From Acidimicrobiaceae bacterium (GTDB lineage Bacteria > Actinomycetota > Acidimicrobiia > Acidimicrobiales > Aldehydirespiratoraceae), in NCBI GenBank assembly GCA_009842325.1, contig VYFQ01000019.1, forward strand, positions 81,979 to 145,978: a DNA stretch of 64,000 bases, read 5' to 3'. Positions 53,052 to 61,375 of this stretch are shown here, piece by piece (the stretch's first letter is position 1; each line of letters starts with the position of its first letter). Position numbers and translations under genes: made by a program. The notes under the pieces were generated by a model that saw only the letters and a program-made list of their open reading frames with translations, had not been told where the DNA came from and ran no database searches.

Positions 53052-54451
53052 CTGGACCCAACGTTGTTCTGATCATCACCGACCAGCAGACGCGGGCCAC
53101 GATCAGCGCCTACGGCAACCAACGGACCCGCACGCCGCACATGGACACGCTGGCCGCTGGCGGCATCGCCTTCGAGAAGTCCTACTGCTCGTCGCCGCTG
53201 TGCAGCCCGGGCCGGGCCAGCATCGTCACAGGACAGATGCCCCACACTGCGGGGGTGGACGTGAACGATCTGCCGGTGCGCGACGGCATCGCCAACCTCG
53301 GGGAGATCTTCTCCGACGCCGGTTACGAGACCGTCTGGGCCGGCAAGTGGAACCTGCCCGAGTCGTTCCCGACTGAGCCCGACGCCATACCCGGATTCGA
53401 GAACGTCGAATGGCAACGGCGGCCATACCCGTCGGTAGAGCAGATACTCGCGGGCGACTCCAGTCCGGTCGGCGAGCAGGAGCTGTACCGCGACCTCGGT
53501 ACTTCGATGGACGCCGACATCACCGACGCGGCCGTGCGGTACCTGGCCGGAGCCCCGCGGGAGCCCTTCCTACTGGCCGTGTCGCTCTACAACCCCCACG
53601 ACATCTGCTTCTGGATCATCGACCGCGACCACGATCTGCTGCCCCGGGCGCCCACCGACGGCCCGCTGGACGAGTTGCCCGATCTGCCGGACAACTTCGA
53701 CGCGGTCGCGGACGAACCCGAGTTCGTGCGGTGGATGCGCAAGCAGGAGGCGGTGATACCCGACTTCGGCTGGAACGAGCTTCGCTGGACCGACAGCTGG
53801 GACGAGCGCCACTGGCGACGGTACCTCTACGCCTACGACCGGCTGGTCGACCTCGTAGATGTCCAGATCGGCCGCGTCCTGAGCGCCATCTCCGACGCCG
53901 GAGTCCAGGACTCCACGTTGGTGGCGCTCACGAGCGACCACGGCGAGGCCGTGGCCGCCCATCGCTGGGCCACCAAGCAGATGCTCTACGAGGAGCCGGT
54001 GACCGTGCCGCTCGTGCTCCGGTGGCCGGGGGAGATCCCGGCGCAACGGTTCGACCGGTCTCATCTCGCCTCCGGCGTCGACATCGTTCCGACGCTGTGT
54101 GACTACGCCGGGGTGACGGCGCCCGACGGCCTGGCCGGCGAGTCCCTGCGGCCCGTGATCGACGATCCCACGCTGGCAGGCCGCGACTTCGTGGTCGCCG
54201 AGCTTCAGCCCAGCGCCTTGAGGATGGAGCTCAAGGGCCGCATGCTGCGAACCCGCCGCTACAAGTACATGGCCTTCAGCGCCGGCGCCGACGCCGAGAT
54301 GCTGTTCGACCTGGAGTCCGACCCCCTGGAGACGGTCAACCTGGCCGGCTCAGCCGGACATGAATCCGTCCTGGCGGACCACAGGGCCCTGCTGGCCGCG
54401 TGGACTCGCCTGACCGACGACCCGTTCGAGGTGGGCTCGGCCGTGCTATGA
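53048..54451 (+). CDS. Sulfatase, formylglycine type (C-x-P-x-R)
   Basis: Sulfatase of 467 residues. NVVLIITDQQTR forms the N-terminal metal site; CSPGRASIVTG holds the modified Cys C52 with the canonical C-x-P-x-R. TVWAGKWNL is the K/H-containing block (Trp-Asn where many have H), and LTSDHGEAVAAH carries the late metal ligands. The ATG overlaps the end of the deacetylase-rhamnosidase gene (ATGA), so deacylation, desulfation and deglycosylation would be made together. No signal peptide. Substrate probably a sulfated oligosaccharide. Confidence 0.9.
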   Translation: MTGPNVVLIITDQQTRATISAYGNQRTRTPHMDTLAAGGIAFEKSYCSSPLCSPGRASIVTGQMPHTAGVDVNDLPVRDGIANLGEIFSDAGYETVWAGKWNLPESFPTEPDAIPGFENVEWQRRPYPSVEQILAGDSSPVGEQELYRDLGTSMDADITDAAVRYLAGAPREPFLLAVSLYNPHDICFWIIDRDHDLLPRAPTDGPLDELPDLPDNFDAVADEPEFVRWMRKQEAVIPDFGWNELRWTDSWDERHWRRYLYAYDRLVDLVDVQIGRVLSAISDAGVQDSTLVALTSDHGEAVAAHRWATKQMLYEEPVTVPLVLRWPGEIPAQRFDRSHLASGVDIVPTLCDYAGVTAPDGLAGESLRPVIDDPTLAGRDFVVAELQPSALRMELKGRMLRTRRYKYMAFSAGADAEMLFDLESDPLETVNLAGSAGHESVLADHRALLAAWTRLTDDPFEVGSAVL

Positions 54452-54510
54452 CCGCAGGGTCTCGAACTGAGGGGTCGGCCCCGGCAACGGACACGCGAGC
54501 CGGCCCGATG

Positions 54511-54516
54511 TAGGGT
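54511..54516 (+). promoter_or_regulatory. Possible -10 element for a leaderless transcript
   Basis: TAGGGT ends nine bases before the GTG at 54525, so a transcript could begin at or next to the start codon. No Shine-Dalgarno is visible before this GTG. The matching -35 is not clear. Confidence 0.3.
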
Positions 54517-54524
54517 CGGAGCCT

Positions 54525-55361
54525 GTGACCATCGGCGGTATGACGGAGGAGGAGCGCTACCTGTTCGACCTCCAGGGCTACCTGGTGGTGGAGGATGTGC
54601 TCAAGCCCACCGAGGTCCGACAGATCAACGACTTGCTGGATTCCCGCGACCTGTGGAACCAGCCCCGGGGCCATGACGCTCCCCTCGACTATGAGACCTT
54701 CGACGATCTCTTCTTCCACGTCAGCCCGCCCCACAGCTGGGGCAAGCCCCTCCTCGACCTGCTGGGCCACCAGCGCATTGCCGGATACCTGCAGCAGATC
54801 CTCGGCCCGCGGTACCGCTACGACCACGGCCAGGCCATCTTCATGCGCAAGGGAAGCGGCTCGCTGGAGCTGCACGGCGGTGGCACTCCCTGGGACCCGA
54901 TCGGCTACTACCGCGTCACGGACGGCGTGATCCATTGCGGCCTGACCGTGGTCTCCTACGCGTTGTGCGATGTCGGCTCCGACGACGGGGGCTTCGTGGT
55001 GGTGCCCGGCAGCCACAAGAGCGGCTTCCCGCGCCCGAAGGGGCTCCTGAACCCCGAGGACTGCAGGCCCCTGCTCCGCCACGTCCCGCACCGGGCCGGC
55101 TCGGCCATCATCTTCACCGAGGCCCTCACCCACGGCACCCTGCCCTGGACCGCAGAACACGAGCGCCGAGCCGTGCTGTACCGGTACACACCCGGCCACA
55201 TGGCCTTTGTCGGCCGCTACCGGCAGGACGGCGCAGAGCAGCCCGACTGGGCCTACCCCCAGCCGTCCGACGCAGCCAGCGCCGACCTGTCGCCGGAGGT
55301 GCGCCGCTTGTTGGAGATCCCCTATGTCTCGGAACGGGCCGACACACTCGAGACAGGATGA
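54525..55361 (+). CDS. PhyH-family protein with H-G-G instead of H-x-D (tandem copy 1)
   Basis: Fe/2-oxoglutarate-type protein of 278 residues. The fold markers of PhyH are present: RYLFDLQGYLVVEDVL at the N-terminus, VVVPGSHKSGF, distal His H203 in LTHGTLPW, and RR (214-215) as likely 2-oxoglutarate ligand. At the first metal site it reads ELHGGGTPWDP: H117 is followed by Gly119 where Asp or Glu is expected. In Fe/2OG halogenases the same Asp is Gly or Ala and chloride fills the site. The segment lines up with HADNPYDP of the PhyH protein at 44046. The start is a GTG; an ATG at 54540 is possible. Function open: halogenase-like, altered oxygenase or inactive. Confidence 0.83.
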   Translation: MTIGGMTEEERYLFDLQGYLVVEDVLKPTEVRQINDLLDSRDLWNQPRGHDAPLDYETFDDLFFHVSPPHSWGKPLLDLLGHQRIAGYLQQILGPRYRYDHGQAIFMRKGSGSLELHGGGTPWDPIGYYRVTDGVIHCGLTVVSYALCDVGSDDGGFVVVPGSHKSGFPRPKGLLNPEDCRPLLRHVPHRAGSAIIFTEALTHGTLPWTAEHERRAVLYRYTPGHMAFVGRYRQDGAEQPDWAYPQPSDAASADLSPEVRRLLEIPYVSERADTLETG

Positions 55362-55364
55362 CGG

Positions 55365-56198
55365 ATGACGGTCAGCGGAATGACCGAGGAGGAGCGCTAC
55401 CTGTTCGACCTCCAGGGCTACCTGGTCATCGAGGACGCCCTGGGGGCCGAGGAGCTCGCGGAGCTCAACGGCCTGCTCGACGACTACGACATCTGGAACC
55501 AGTCCCGGGGTGACGATCTGTCCTTCGATTTCTGGCAGAACGACGAGCACCAGATGTCGGCCGGACCGCTGCACATGTGGGACAAGCCGTTCCGCCGGCT
55601 AATCGCCCACCAGCGCATCGTGCCCTATCTGGCCGAAATGCTGGGCCCCGCGTTCCGCTACGACCATGGTCACGCCATGGTCATGAGCAAGGGAGGCCGG
55701 CCGTTCGGGCTGCACGGCGGTGGCACACCATGGGATCCGGCCATCGCCTACGAGGTGTCGCGAGGGCGCATCCACTGCGGACTGGTGGTGGTGCACTACG
55801 CGCTGTGCGACGTCGGTCCCGCCGACGGCGGGTTCTGCGCGCTGCCCGGCAGCCATAAAAGCAGCTTCGCCTGCCCGGACAGCTTCGAGCCCATCACCGA
55901 TCCGGGTCCCTGGGTCCGGCCGGTGCCGCTGAGGGCCGGTTCGGCCGTGCTGTTCACCGAGGCGCTCACCCACGGCACCCTGCCCTGGACCGCAGAACAC
56001 GAGCGCCGGGCCCTGTTCTATCGATACATGCCGGGCCACATGGCCTTCGTCGGGCGCTACCGGGAGGACGGGCGGGAACAACCGGGCGGCGCCTACCCGC
56101 GGCCGTTCCACACGGACACCGACGACTGGACACCCCTGGAGCGCCGGATGCTGGAGCCGCCCTATGCGTGGGAGCGGCCCGACACCATCACCGAGTAG
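55365..56198 (+). CDS. PhyH-family protein with H-G-G instead of H-x-D (tandem copy 2)
   Basis: Protein of 277 residues, arisen by duplication of the preceding gene: TEEERYLFDLQGYLV, RYDHG, LHGGGTPWDP, CGL, PGSHKS and LTHGTLPWTAEHERRA are shared, and H117, G119 and H203 have the same numbers. The middle (residues 48-75) and the loop after PGSHKS differ strongly, which points to a different substrate. Three bases separate the genes, so they are certainly cotranscribed, and a heterodimer is conceivable. It ends the sulfatase operon; the convergent korB gene ends 26 bases further. Confidence 0.84.
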   Translation: MTVSGMTEEERYLFDLQGYLVIEDALGAEELAELNGLLDDYDIWNQSRGDDLSFDFWQNDEHQMSAGPLHMWDKPFRRLIAHQRIVPYLAEMLGPAFRYDHGHAMVMSKGGRPFGLHGGGTPWDPAIAYEVSRGRIHCGLVVVHYALCDVGPADGGFCALPGSHKSSFACPDSFEPITDPGPWVRPVPLRAGSAVLFTEALTHGTLPWTAEHERRALFYRYMPGHMAFVGRYREDGREQPGGAYPRPFHTDTDDWTPLERRMLEPPYAWERPDTITE

Positions 56199-56223
56199 GA
56201 CTCAAGCCGCGGGCTCAGGCCTC

Positions 56224-57237
56224 TCAGGCGACCTGCCAGGTGGGGCGGGAGTGCAGCAGCTTGTGGAGGTCTCCGGGTCCGGCCTTCGACTGGGAGGCAG
56301 CGATCTGGGAGGTGACGGCCGAGCCGTACTCCGAGCGCTCGACGGCCCGGAAGACCCCGATCGGGGTGGGAACGTCGTTGGTGTTGGCCAGTCGGCTCAG
56401 CGCGAACGCCACCGACGGGTCGGGATCGGCCTCGTCGTGCACCACGAGCGCATCCACTCCCACGTCAGCGACCTTCACCACCCGAGCCCGGCCGCCGTCC
56501 ATCACCACTCCGAACTCGTCGTCGGCTCCGAAGCGCACCGGCTCGCCGTGACGCAGGTCGATCAGCATCGAGTCACGGGCGTCGCGCTTGGTGAGGGCCG
56601 CGAAGGCGCCGTCGTTGAACACATTGCAGTTCTGGAAGACCTCGACGAACGCCGCTCCCGGATGGTTGTGGGCCCGCCGGAACATCTCCTGCATGTGGCC
56701 CCGGTCCATGTCATGGGTGCGGGCCACGAACGATGCCTCGGCCCCCAGCGCCAGGGAGATCGCGTTGAAGGGCTGCTCCACCGAGCCGTGGGGGGTGGAC
56801 TTGGTGACCTTGCCCCGCTCGCTGGTGGGCGAGTACTGCCCCTTGGTCAGCCCGTAGATCTGGTTGTTGAACAGCAGGATGTTCAGGTTCACGTTGCGGC
56901 GCAGCGCGTGGATCAGGTGGTTGCCCCCGATCGACATCATGTCGCCGTCGCCGCCCACCACCCATACGTGCAGGTCGCCCCGGGCCATGGCCAGGCCGGT
57001 GGCCACCGCCGGCGAGCGCCCGTGGATGGCGTGCAGGCCGTAGGTGTTCATGTAGTACGGGAACCGGGCCGCGCAGCCGATCCCCGACACGAAGACCGTG
57101 TCCTCGCGCCTCACTTCCAGCTCGGGCATCAGCAGCTGCACCGCGGTGAGTATCGAGTAGTCGCCGCAGCCCGGGCACCAGCGGACCTCCTGGTCGGTGG
57201 TCCAGTCCTTGCGGGTCGTCACGGGCACGTCGGTCAT
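56224..57237 (-). CDS. korB: 2-oxoacid:ferredoxin oxidoreductase, beta subunit (KorB type)
   Basis: Thiamine-diphosphate-binding subunit of 337 residues. VRWCPGCGDYSIL at the N-terminus, SGIGCAARFPYY, and GGDGDMMSIGGNH (the ThDP/Mg motif GDGD...N) are typical of actinobacterial KorB. NNQIYGLTKGQYSPTS is another family block. The ATG overlaps the korA stop by four bases. With KorA it would oxidatively decarboxylate 2-oxoglutarate (or another 2-oxoacid) to the CoA thioester and reduce ferredoxin. Long frames upstream of the ATG are spurious. Confidence 0.92.
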   Translation of the reverse strand: MTDVPVTTRKDWTTDQEVRWCPGCGDYSILTAVQLLMPELEVRREDTVFVSGIGCAARFPYYMNTYGLHAIHGRSPAVATGLAMARGDLHVWVVGGDGDMMSIGGNHLIHALRRNVNLNILLFNNQIYGLTKGQYSPTSERGKVTKSTPHGSVEQPFNAISLALGAEASFVARTHDMDRGHMQEMFRRAHNHPGAAFVEVFQNCNVFNDGAFAALTKRDARDSMLIDLRHGEPVRFGADDEFGVVMDGGRARVVKVADVGVDALVVHDEADPDPSVAFALSRLANTNDVPTPIGVFRAVERSEYGSAVTSQIAASQSKAGPGDLHKLLHSRPTWQVA

Positions 57238-59120
57238 CGTTGCTCTCCCGTCGCCCCGATCGCCTCCCCGATCGCCTCCACCAGCTCCGCCGCGGTGAAG
57301 GGCTGGCCCGAGACCTTGGTCACCGACTTGGCGTCGACGAGATACTCGGCCCGCAGCATCCGGCAGAGCTGCCCGGTGTTCATCTCGGGCACCACGACCC
57401 GCTCGAACGACCGCAGCAGGTCCCCGAGATTGGCGGGCAGCGGGTTCAGGTGGCGCAGGTGGATGTGGGCCAGGCGGCGGCCGGCCGACTCGATCCGGCG
57501 GCGGGCCGAGGTGATGGCGCCCCACGTCGAGCCCCAGCTGACCACGGCGACGGGCGCGTCCGGGTCGCCGACGATCTCCGCGGGCGGGATGTGGTGGGCG
57601 ATCAGGGCGATCCGCTCGGCCCGCAGCCGCACCATGGCCTGGTGGTTGTCGGGCTCGTAGCTGATGTTGCCGCTGCCGTCCTCCTTCTCGATCCCGCCGA
57701 TGCGGTGCATGAGCCCGGGTGTGCCAGGGATGGCCCAGGGGCGCACCAGCCGCTCGTCGCGGCGGAAGGGCCAGAAGACGGACTCGCCCTCGTCGTTCAC
57801 GTGGTTGGGCTTGGAGGCGAAGTTGACGGCGATGGAGTCGAGCTGCTCGACATCGGGGATGCGCCAGGGCTCGCTGCTGTTGGCCAGGTAGCCGTCCGAC
57901 AGCAGGATCACCGGCGTGCGGTGCTCAACGGCCAGGCGCACCGCCTCGATGGCCGTGAAGAAGCAGTCCGACGGGCTCTGGGCCGCCACTATGGGCAGGG
58001 GCGCCTCGCCGTGGCGGCCGTACATGGCCATGAGCAGGTCGGCGGCCTCGGTCTTGGTCGGCAAGCCCGTCGACGGGCCGCCCCGCTGGATGTCGATGAC
58101 CACCAGCGGCACCTCGAGGCTCACGGCCAGGCCCACGGTCTCGGCCTTGAGGGCCATGCCGGGACCCGAGGTGGTGGTGACGCCGATGTGGCCCCCGTAG
58201 GCCGCGCCGAGGGCCGCTCCCACTGCGCCGATCTCGTCCTCGGCCTGAAGGGTGCGGACCCCGAAGTTCTTGTGCCGGGCCAGCTCATGCAGGACGTCGC
58301 TGGCCGGGGTGATCGGGTAGGACCCCAGGAACAGCGGTATTCCGGCCTGCTGGGAGGCGGCTATGAGCCCCCACGACAGGGCGGTGTTGCCGTTGATGTT
58401 GGTGTAGGTGCCCGGCTCGAGTGCGGCCGGCTGGACCATCAGCCGGCTAGCGCCCAGCTCGGCGGTCTCGCCGAAGGCATGGCCGGCGGCAAAGGCGGCC
58501 TTGTTGGCTGCGATCACCGTGTCGCGCCCCGCGAACTTGCCGTCGATCCAGTCGACGGTGGGCTTGACCGGGCGCGAGTACAGCCACGACACCAGCCCGA
58601 GGGCGAAGAAGTTCTTGGACCGCTCGGCGTCGCGGGGCTTGACGCCCAGGTCCTGGCAAGCCCGCTTGGTGAGGTCGGTCATTGGGGCGGTAACCACCGT
58701 GTAGCCGTCGAGGCTGCCGTCCTCCAGCGGGTTGGACTCGTATCCGGCCTTGGCCAGGTTGCGCTCGTTGAAGGCGTCGGCGTTGACGATCACGGTCCCG
58801 CCCGGCTTCAGCAAGTGCAGGTCGGACTGGAGTGCGGCCGGGTTCATGGCCACCAGCACCGTCGGGGCGTCGCCGGGCGTGGTGATGTCGTGGTCGGAGA
58901 TGTGGACCTGGAACGACGAGACTCCGGCCAGCGTGCCGGCCGGGGCCCTGATCTCGGCGGGGAACTCGGGCAGGGTGGCCAGATCGTTGCCGAACAGGGC
59001 GCTGGCCGAGGTGAAACGGTCGCCGGTGAGCTGCATGCCGTCACCCGAGTCGCCCGCGAAGCGGAGGACGATGCCATCGGTCGTACGGACCTCCTGGGTC
59101 CGTGCCGAAGTCTCGGTCAC
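57234..59120 (-). CDS. korA: 2-oxoacid:ferredoxin oxidoreductase, fused gamma-alpha subunit (KorA type)
   Basis: Subunit of 628 residues with the gamma domain fused N-terminally (VLRFAGDSGDGMQLTGDRF, residues about 17-35; FNERNLAKAGYE), then the alpha part: GSYPITPASDVLHELA, QAEDEIGAVGAALGAAYGG, TTTSGPGMALK and RGGPSTGLPTKTEAADL. This is the actinobacterial KorA layout. The GTG at 59120 has AGGAGCATCA ahead and fits the family length. The frame is open to 60269 but overlaps the aldolase gene. Which 2-oxoacid is used is not visible; 2-oxoglutarate is most common for this architecture. Confidence 0.92.
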   Translation of the reverse strand: MTETSARTQEVRTTDGIVLRFAGDSGDGMQLTGDRFTSASALFGNDLATLPEFPAEIRAPAGTLAGVSSFQVHISDHDITTPGDAPTVLVAMNPAALQSDLHLLKPGGTVIVNADAFNERNLAKAGYESNPLEDGSLDGYTVVTAPMTDLTKRACQDLGVKPRDAERSKNFFALGLVSWLYSRPVKPTVDWIDGKFAGRDTVIAANKAAFAAGHAFGETAELGASRLMVQPAALEPGTYTNINGNTALSWGLIAASQQAGIPLFLGSYPITPASDVLHELARHKNFGVRTLQAEDEIGAVGAALGAAYGGHIGVTTTSGPGMALKAETVGLAVSLEVPLVVIDIQRGGPSTGLPTKTEAADLLMAMYGRHGEAPLPIVAAQSPSDCFFTAIEAVRLAVEHRTPVILLSDGYLANSSEPWRIPDVEQLDSIAVNFASKPNHVNDEGESVFWPFRRDERLVRPWAIPGTPGLMHRIGGIEKEDGSGNISYEPDNHQAMVRLRAERIALIAHHIPPAEIVGDPDAPVAVVSWGSTWGAITSARRRIESAGRRLAHIHLRHLNPLPANLGDLLRSFERVVVPEMNTGQLCRMLRAEYLVDAKSVTKVSGQPFTAAELVEAIGEAIGATGEQR

Positions 59121-59210
59121 TGATGCTCCTTTGCATCCGCTGTGCGGGAGCAGACGGCACGGCTCGCGGTTGAGACCCACCATCTCCGGCCCGCAGGCGT
59201 CACGATAGCC

Positions 59211-59220
59211 GGTATACCGT
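59211..59220. promoter_or_regulatory. GTATAC-centred palindrome upstream of korA
   Basis: CCGGTATACCGT (59210-59221 region) contains the 10-bp perfect palindrome CGGTATACCG. It lies about 90 bases upstream of the korA start in the 152-base gap 59121-59272. The same core occurs at 3213 and 29121. Confidence 0.35.
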
Positions 59221-59272
59221 TTGAGGCCACGGCATTTGGCCCGTTCATTTGCAGGTTCTGCGCTACCCCGAC

Positions 59273-60322
59273 TCAGGCCACGGTGACGGAGGCGTCCAGG
59301 TACACGTCCTGGATGGCGTTGAGCAGTTCGACACCGGAGGCCATGGGCCGCTGGAAGGCCTTGCGGCCCGAGATCAGCCCGGTGCCGCCGGCCCGCTTGT
59401 TGATGACCGCGGTGGCGACCGCCTCGGCCAGATCGCCGGCGCCCGACGATGCGCCGCCGCTGTTGATCAGCCCGATCCGGCCCATGTAGCAGTTGGCCAC
59501 CTGGTAGCGGCACAGGTCGATGGGATGGTCGCTGGTGAGCTGGTCGTAGACGAGGTCGTGGGTCTTGCCGAAGCCCACGGCCCGGTATCCGCCGTTGTTG
59601 GTGGGCAGCTTCTGCTTGATGATGTCGGCCTCGATGGTGACGCCCATGTGGTTGGCCTGGCCGGTCAGGTCGGCGGCCGCGTGGTAGTCGGTGCCGTCCA
59701 CCTTGAACGCCGGGCTGCGCAGGTAGCACCACAGAACGGTGAACATGCCGAGCTCGTGAGCGGCCGCGAACGCCTCGGAGACCTCTCCGATCTGGCGCCG
59801 GGCGTTGTCCGAGCCGAAGTAGACGGTGGCGCCCACACCGGCCGCGCCGAGGTCCCAAGCCTGCTCCACCGAGCCGAACATCACCTGGTCGTACGACTCG
59901 GGGTGGCTCAGCAGCTCGTTGTGGTTGAGCTTGACGATGAACGGGATGCGATGGGCGTAGCGGCGCGACGCCATGCCCAGCACGCCGAACGTGGTGGCCA
60001 CCGCGTTGCAGCCTCCCTCGATGGCCAGCTCCACGATGTTCATTGGGTCGAAGTAGGCCGGGTTGGGCGCGAACGACGCTGCGCCCGAGTGCTCGATGCC
60101 CTGGTCGACGGGCAGTATCGACACGTAGCCGGTTCCGGCCAGCCGGCCGCTGCCGAACAGCGACTGGATGCTGCGCAGCACCTGGGGCGAGCGATCGCTG
60201 GCGGCGAGGACCCGGTCGACGAAGTCGGGGCCGGGAAGGGTCAGCGAATCCCGCTCGAAGGTCTTGCACTCATGATCGAGCAGCGACTCGGCGTCGTCGC
60301 CGAGCAGTGTGTGAATGTCCAC
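59273..60322 (-). CDS. Class I fructose-bisphosphate aldolase, DhnA/FbaB type
   Basis: Schiff-base aldolase of 349 residues. [23 protein letters not shown] and [20 protein letters not shown] (Schiff-base Lys region) are characteristic of the archaeal-type class I aldolases found in many bacteria. GLINSGG is the phosphate-binding strand. I choose the GTG at 60322, preceded by AGGAGC, over an upstream ATG at 60397. It acts in glycolysis/gluconeogenesis, cleaving fructose 1,6-bisphosphate. It stands upstream of korA, but a 152-base gap with a palindrome separates them. Confidence 0.9.
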   Translation of the reverse strand: MDIHTLLGDDAESLLDHECKTFERDSLTLPGPDFVDRVLAASDRSPQVLRSIQSLFGSGRLAGTGYVSILPVDQGIEHSGAASFAPNPAYFDPMNIVELAIEGGCNAVATTFGVLGMASRRYAHRIPFIVKLNHNELLSHPESYDQVMFGSVEQAWDLGAAGVGATVYFGSDNARRQIGEVSEAFAAAHELGMFTVLWCYLRSPAFKVDGTDYHAAADLTGQANHMGVTIEADIIKQKLPTNNGGYRAVGFGKTHDLVYDQLTSDHPIDLCRYQVANCYMGRIGLINSGGASSGAGDLAEAVATAVINKRAGGTGLISGRKAFQRPMASGVELLNAIQDVYLDASVTVA

Positions 60323-60505
60323 GGAAAGCTCCTGATGGGGTGGTCCGAGGCGACCGCCGGTCGGCAAGCCAGGCGACCCGCGCCCGCCTGCCGCCACGGT
60401 AGCGCCCCAACCCGTCAGCGAGCGCGGACCCGCGAGACCGGCCCCGCGTCGGGCGTGGCTCGGACGGGTGCACTAGCGTCGTTGCCCAAGTCAGGGGGAC
60501 GAGCG

Positions 60506-61375
60506 ATGAGGCTCACCGACGACCAACTCCGGGAATTCGACGAGACGGGCTATCTGTTCTTGCCCGATGTCTTCTCGGCGGCGGAGGCCGCTCTGCTGCG
60601 CCGCGAGGCTGACATCTGCTTCGCCTTGCGACGAGAGGAGGTCTGGCTCGAGGACAACGGCGCACCCCGCAGCGCCTTCGCCGCCCACCTCTACAACGAG
60701 GCTTACCGCCGTATCGCCGCCCATCCGCGGCTCCTCGAGCCGGTGATGCAGATCCTCGACGGCCAGGTGTACATGCACCAGTTCAAGATCAACGCCAAGG
60801 CGGCCTTCGACGGCGCAGTCTGGCAGTGGCACCAGGACTACGGCACCTGGCAGCGCGACGACGACATGCCCGAGCCGCGGGCCATGAACATCGCGGTCTT
60901 CCTCGACGATGTGACCGCGGCCAACGGCCCCCTGCTCCTCCTTCCGGGCAGCCACAAGTTGGGCGTGCTGGAGGCCAGCCACGACCTGGAGACCACCACC
61001 TATCCGCTCTGGTGCCTGGAGCGTGAGACCGTCCGCGAGCTGGCTGACAGGGGCGGCGTGGTCGCGCCGACGGGCAAGGCCGGCTGCGTGCTGATGTTCC
61101 ACTCCAACATGGCGCACGCCAGCCCGCCCAACATCAGCCCCTTGAGCCGGGTGATCGTCTACCTGAGCCTGTGTGAGGTCTCGAACCACATCCGCAGGTT
61201 CCAGCGGGCCGAGTGGCGAGCCCTGCGCGACTTCGCGCCGATCGAGCCGCTGGCCGACGACTGCCTCGAAGAACTGATTCGACTCGAGCGCTCGACTCCC
61301 GATCAGCCCGCACGCGACCACAGTTTGGATCCACAGCATGAACCTCTTCCGGCTGCTGCAGGAGCGCGTCGCTGA
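60506..61375 (+). CDS. PhyH family Fe(II)/2-oxoglutarate dioxygenase, EctD-like
   Basis: Non-haem iron oxygenase of 289 residues. WQWHQDYGTWQRDDDMP gives H109 and D111 in the context seen in ectoine-hydroxylase-like proteins; LLLLPGSHKLG follows, and MFHSNMAHASPPNISPLSR holds the distal His (H204) and the 2-oxoglutarate Arg (R215). FKINAKAAFDG contributes a cosubstrate-site Lys. The ATG at 60506 follows TCAGGGGGAC. The last 38 bases overlap the next gene in another frame, so the two are coupled. Ectoine synthesis genes are absent here, so ectoine as substrate is doubtful. Confidence 0.85.
   Translation: MRLTDDQLREFDETGYLFLPDVFSAAEAALLRREADICFALRREEVWLEDNGAPRSAFAAHLYNEAYRRIAAHPRLLEPVMQILDGQVYMHQFKINAKAAFDGAVWQWHQDYGTWQRDDDMPEPRAMNIAVFLDDVTAANGPLLLLPGSHKLGVLEASHDLETTTYPLWCLERETVRELADRGGVVAPTGKAGCVLMFHSNMAHASPPNISPLSRVIVYLSLCEVSNHIRRFQRAEWRALRDFAPIEPLADDCLEELIRLERSTPDQPARDHSLDPQHEPLPAAAGARR

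Noticed and set aside
57234..60269. 1011-codon open frame containing korA
   Set aside because: The part beyond 59120 is antisense-like shadow of the aldolase gene; korA has a normal length with the GTG at 59120 and a Shine-Dalgarno.
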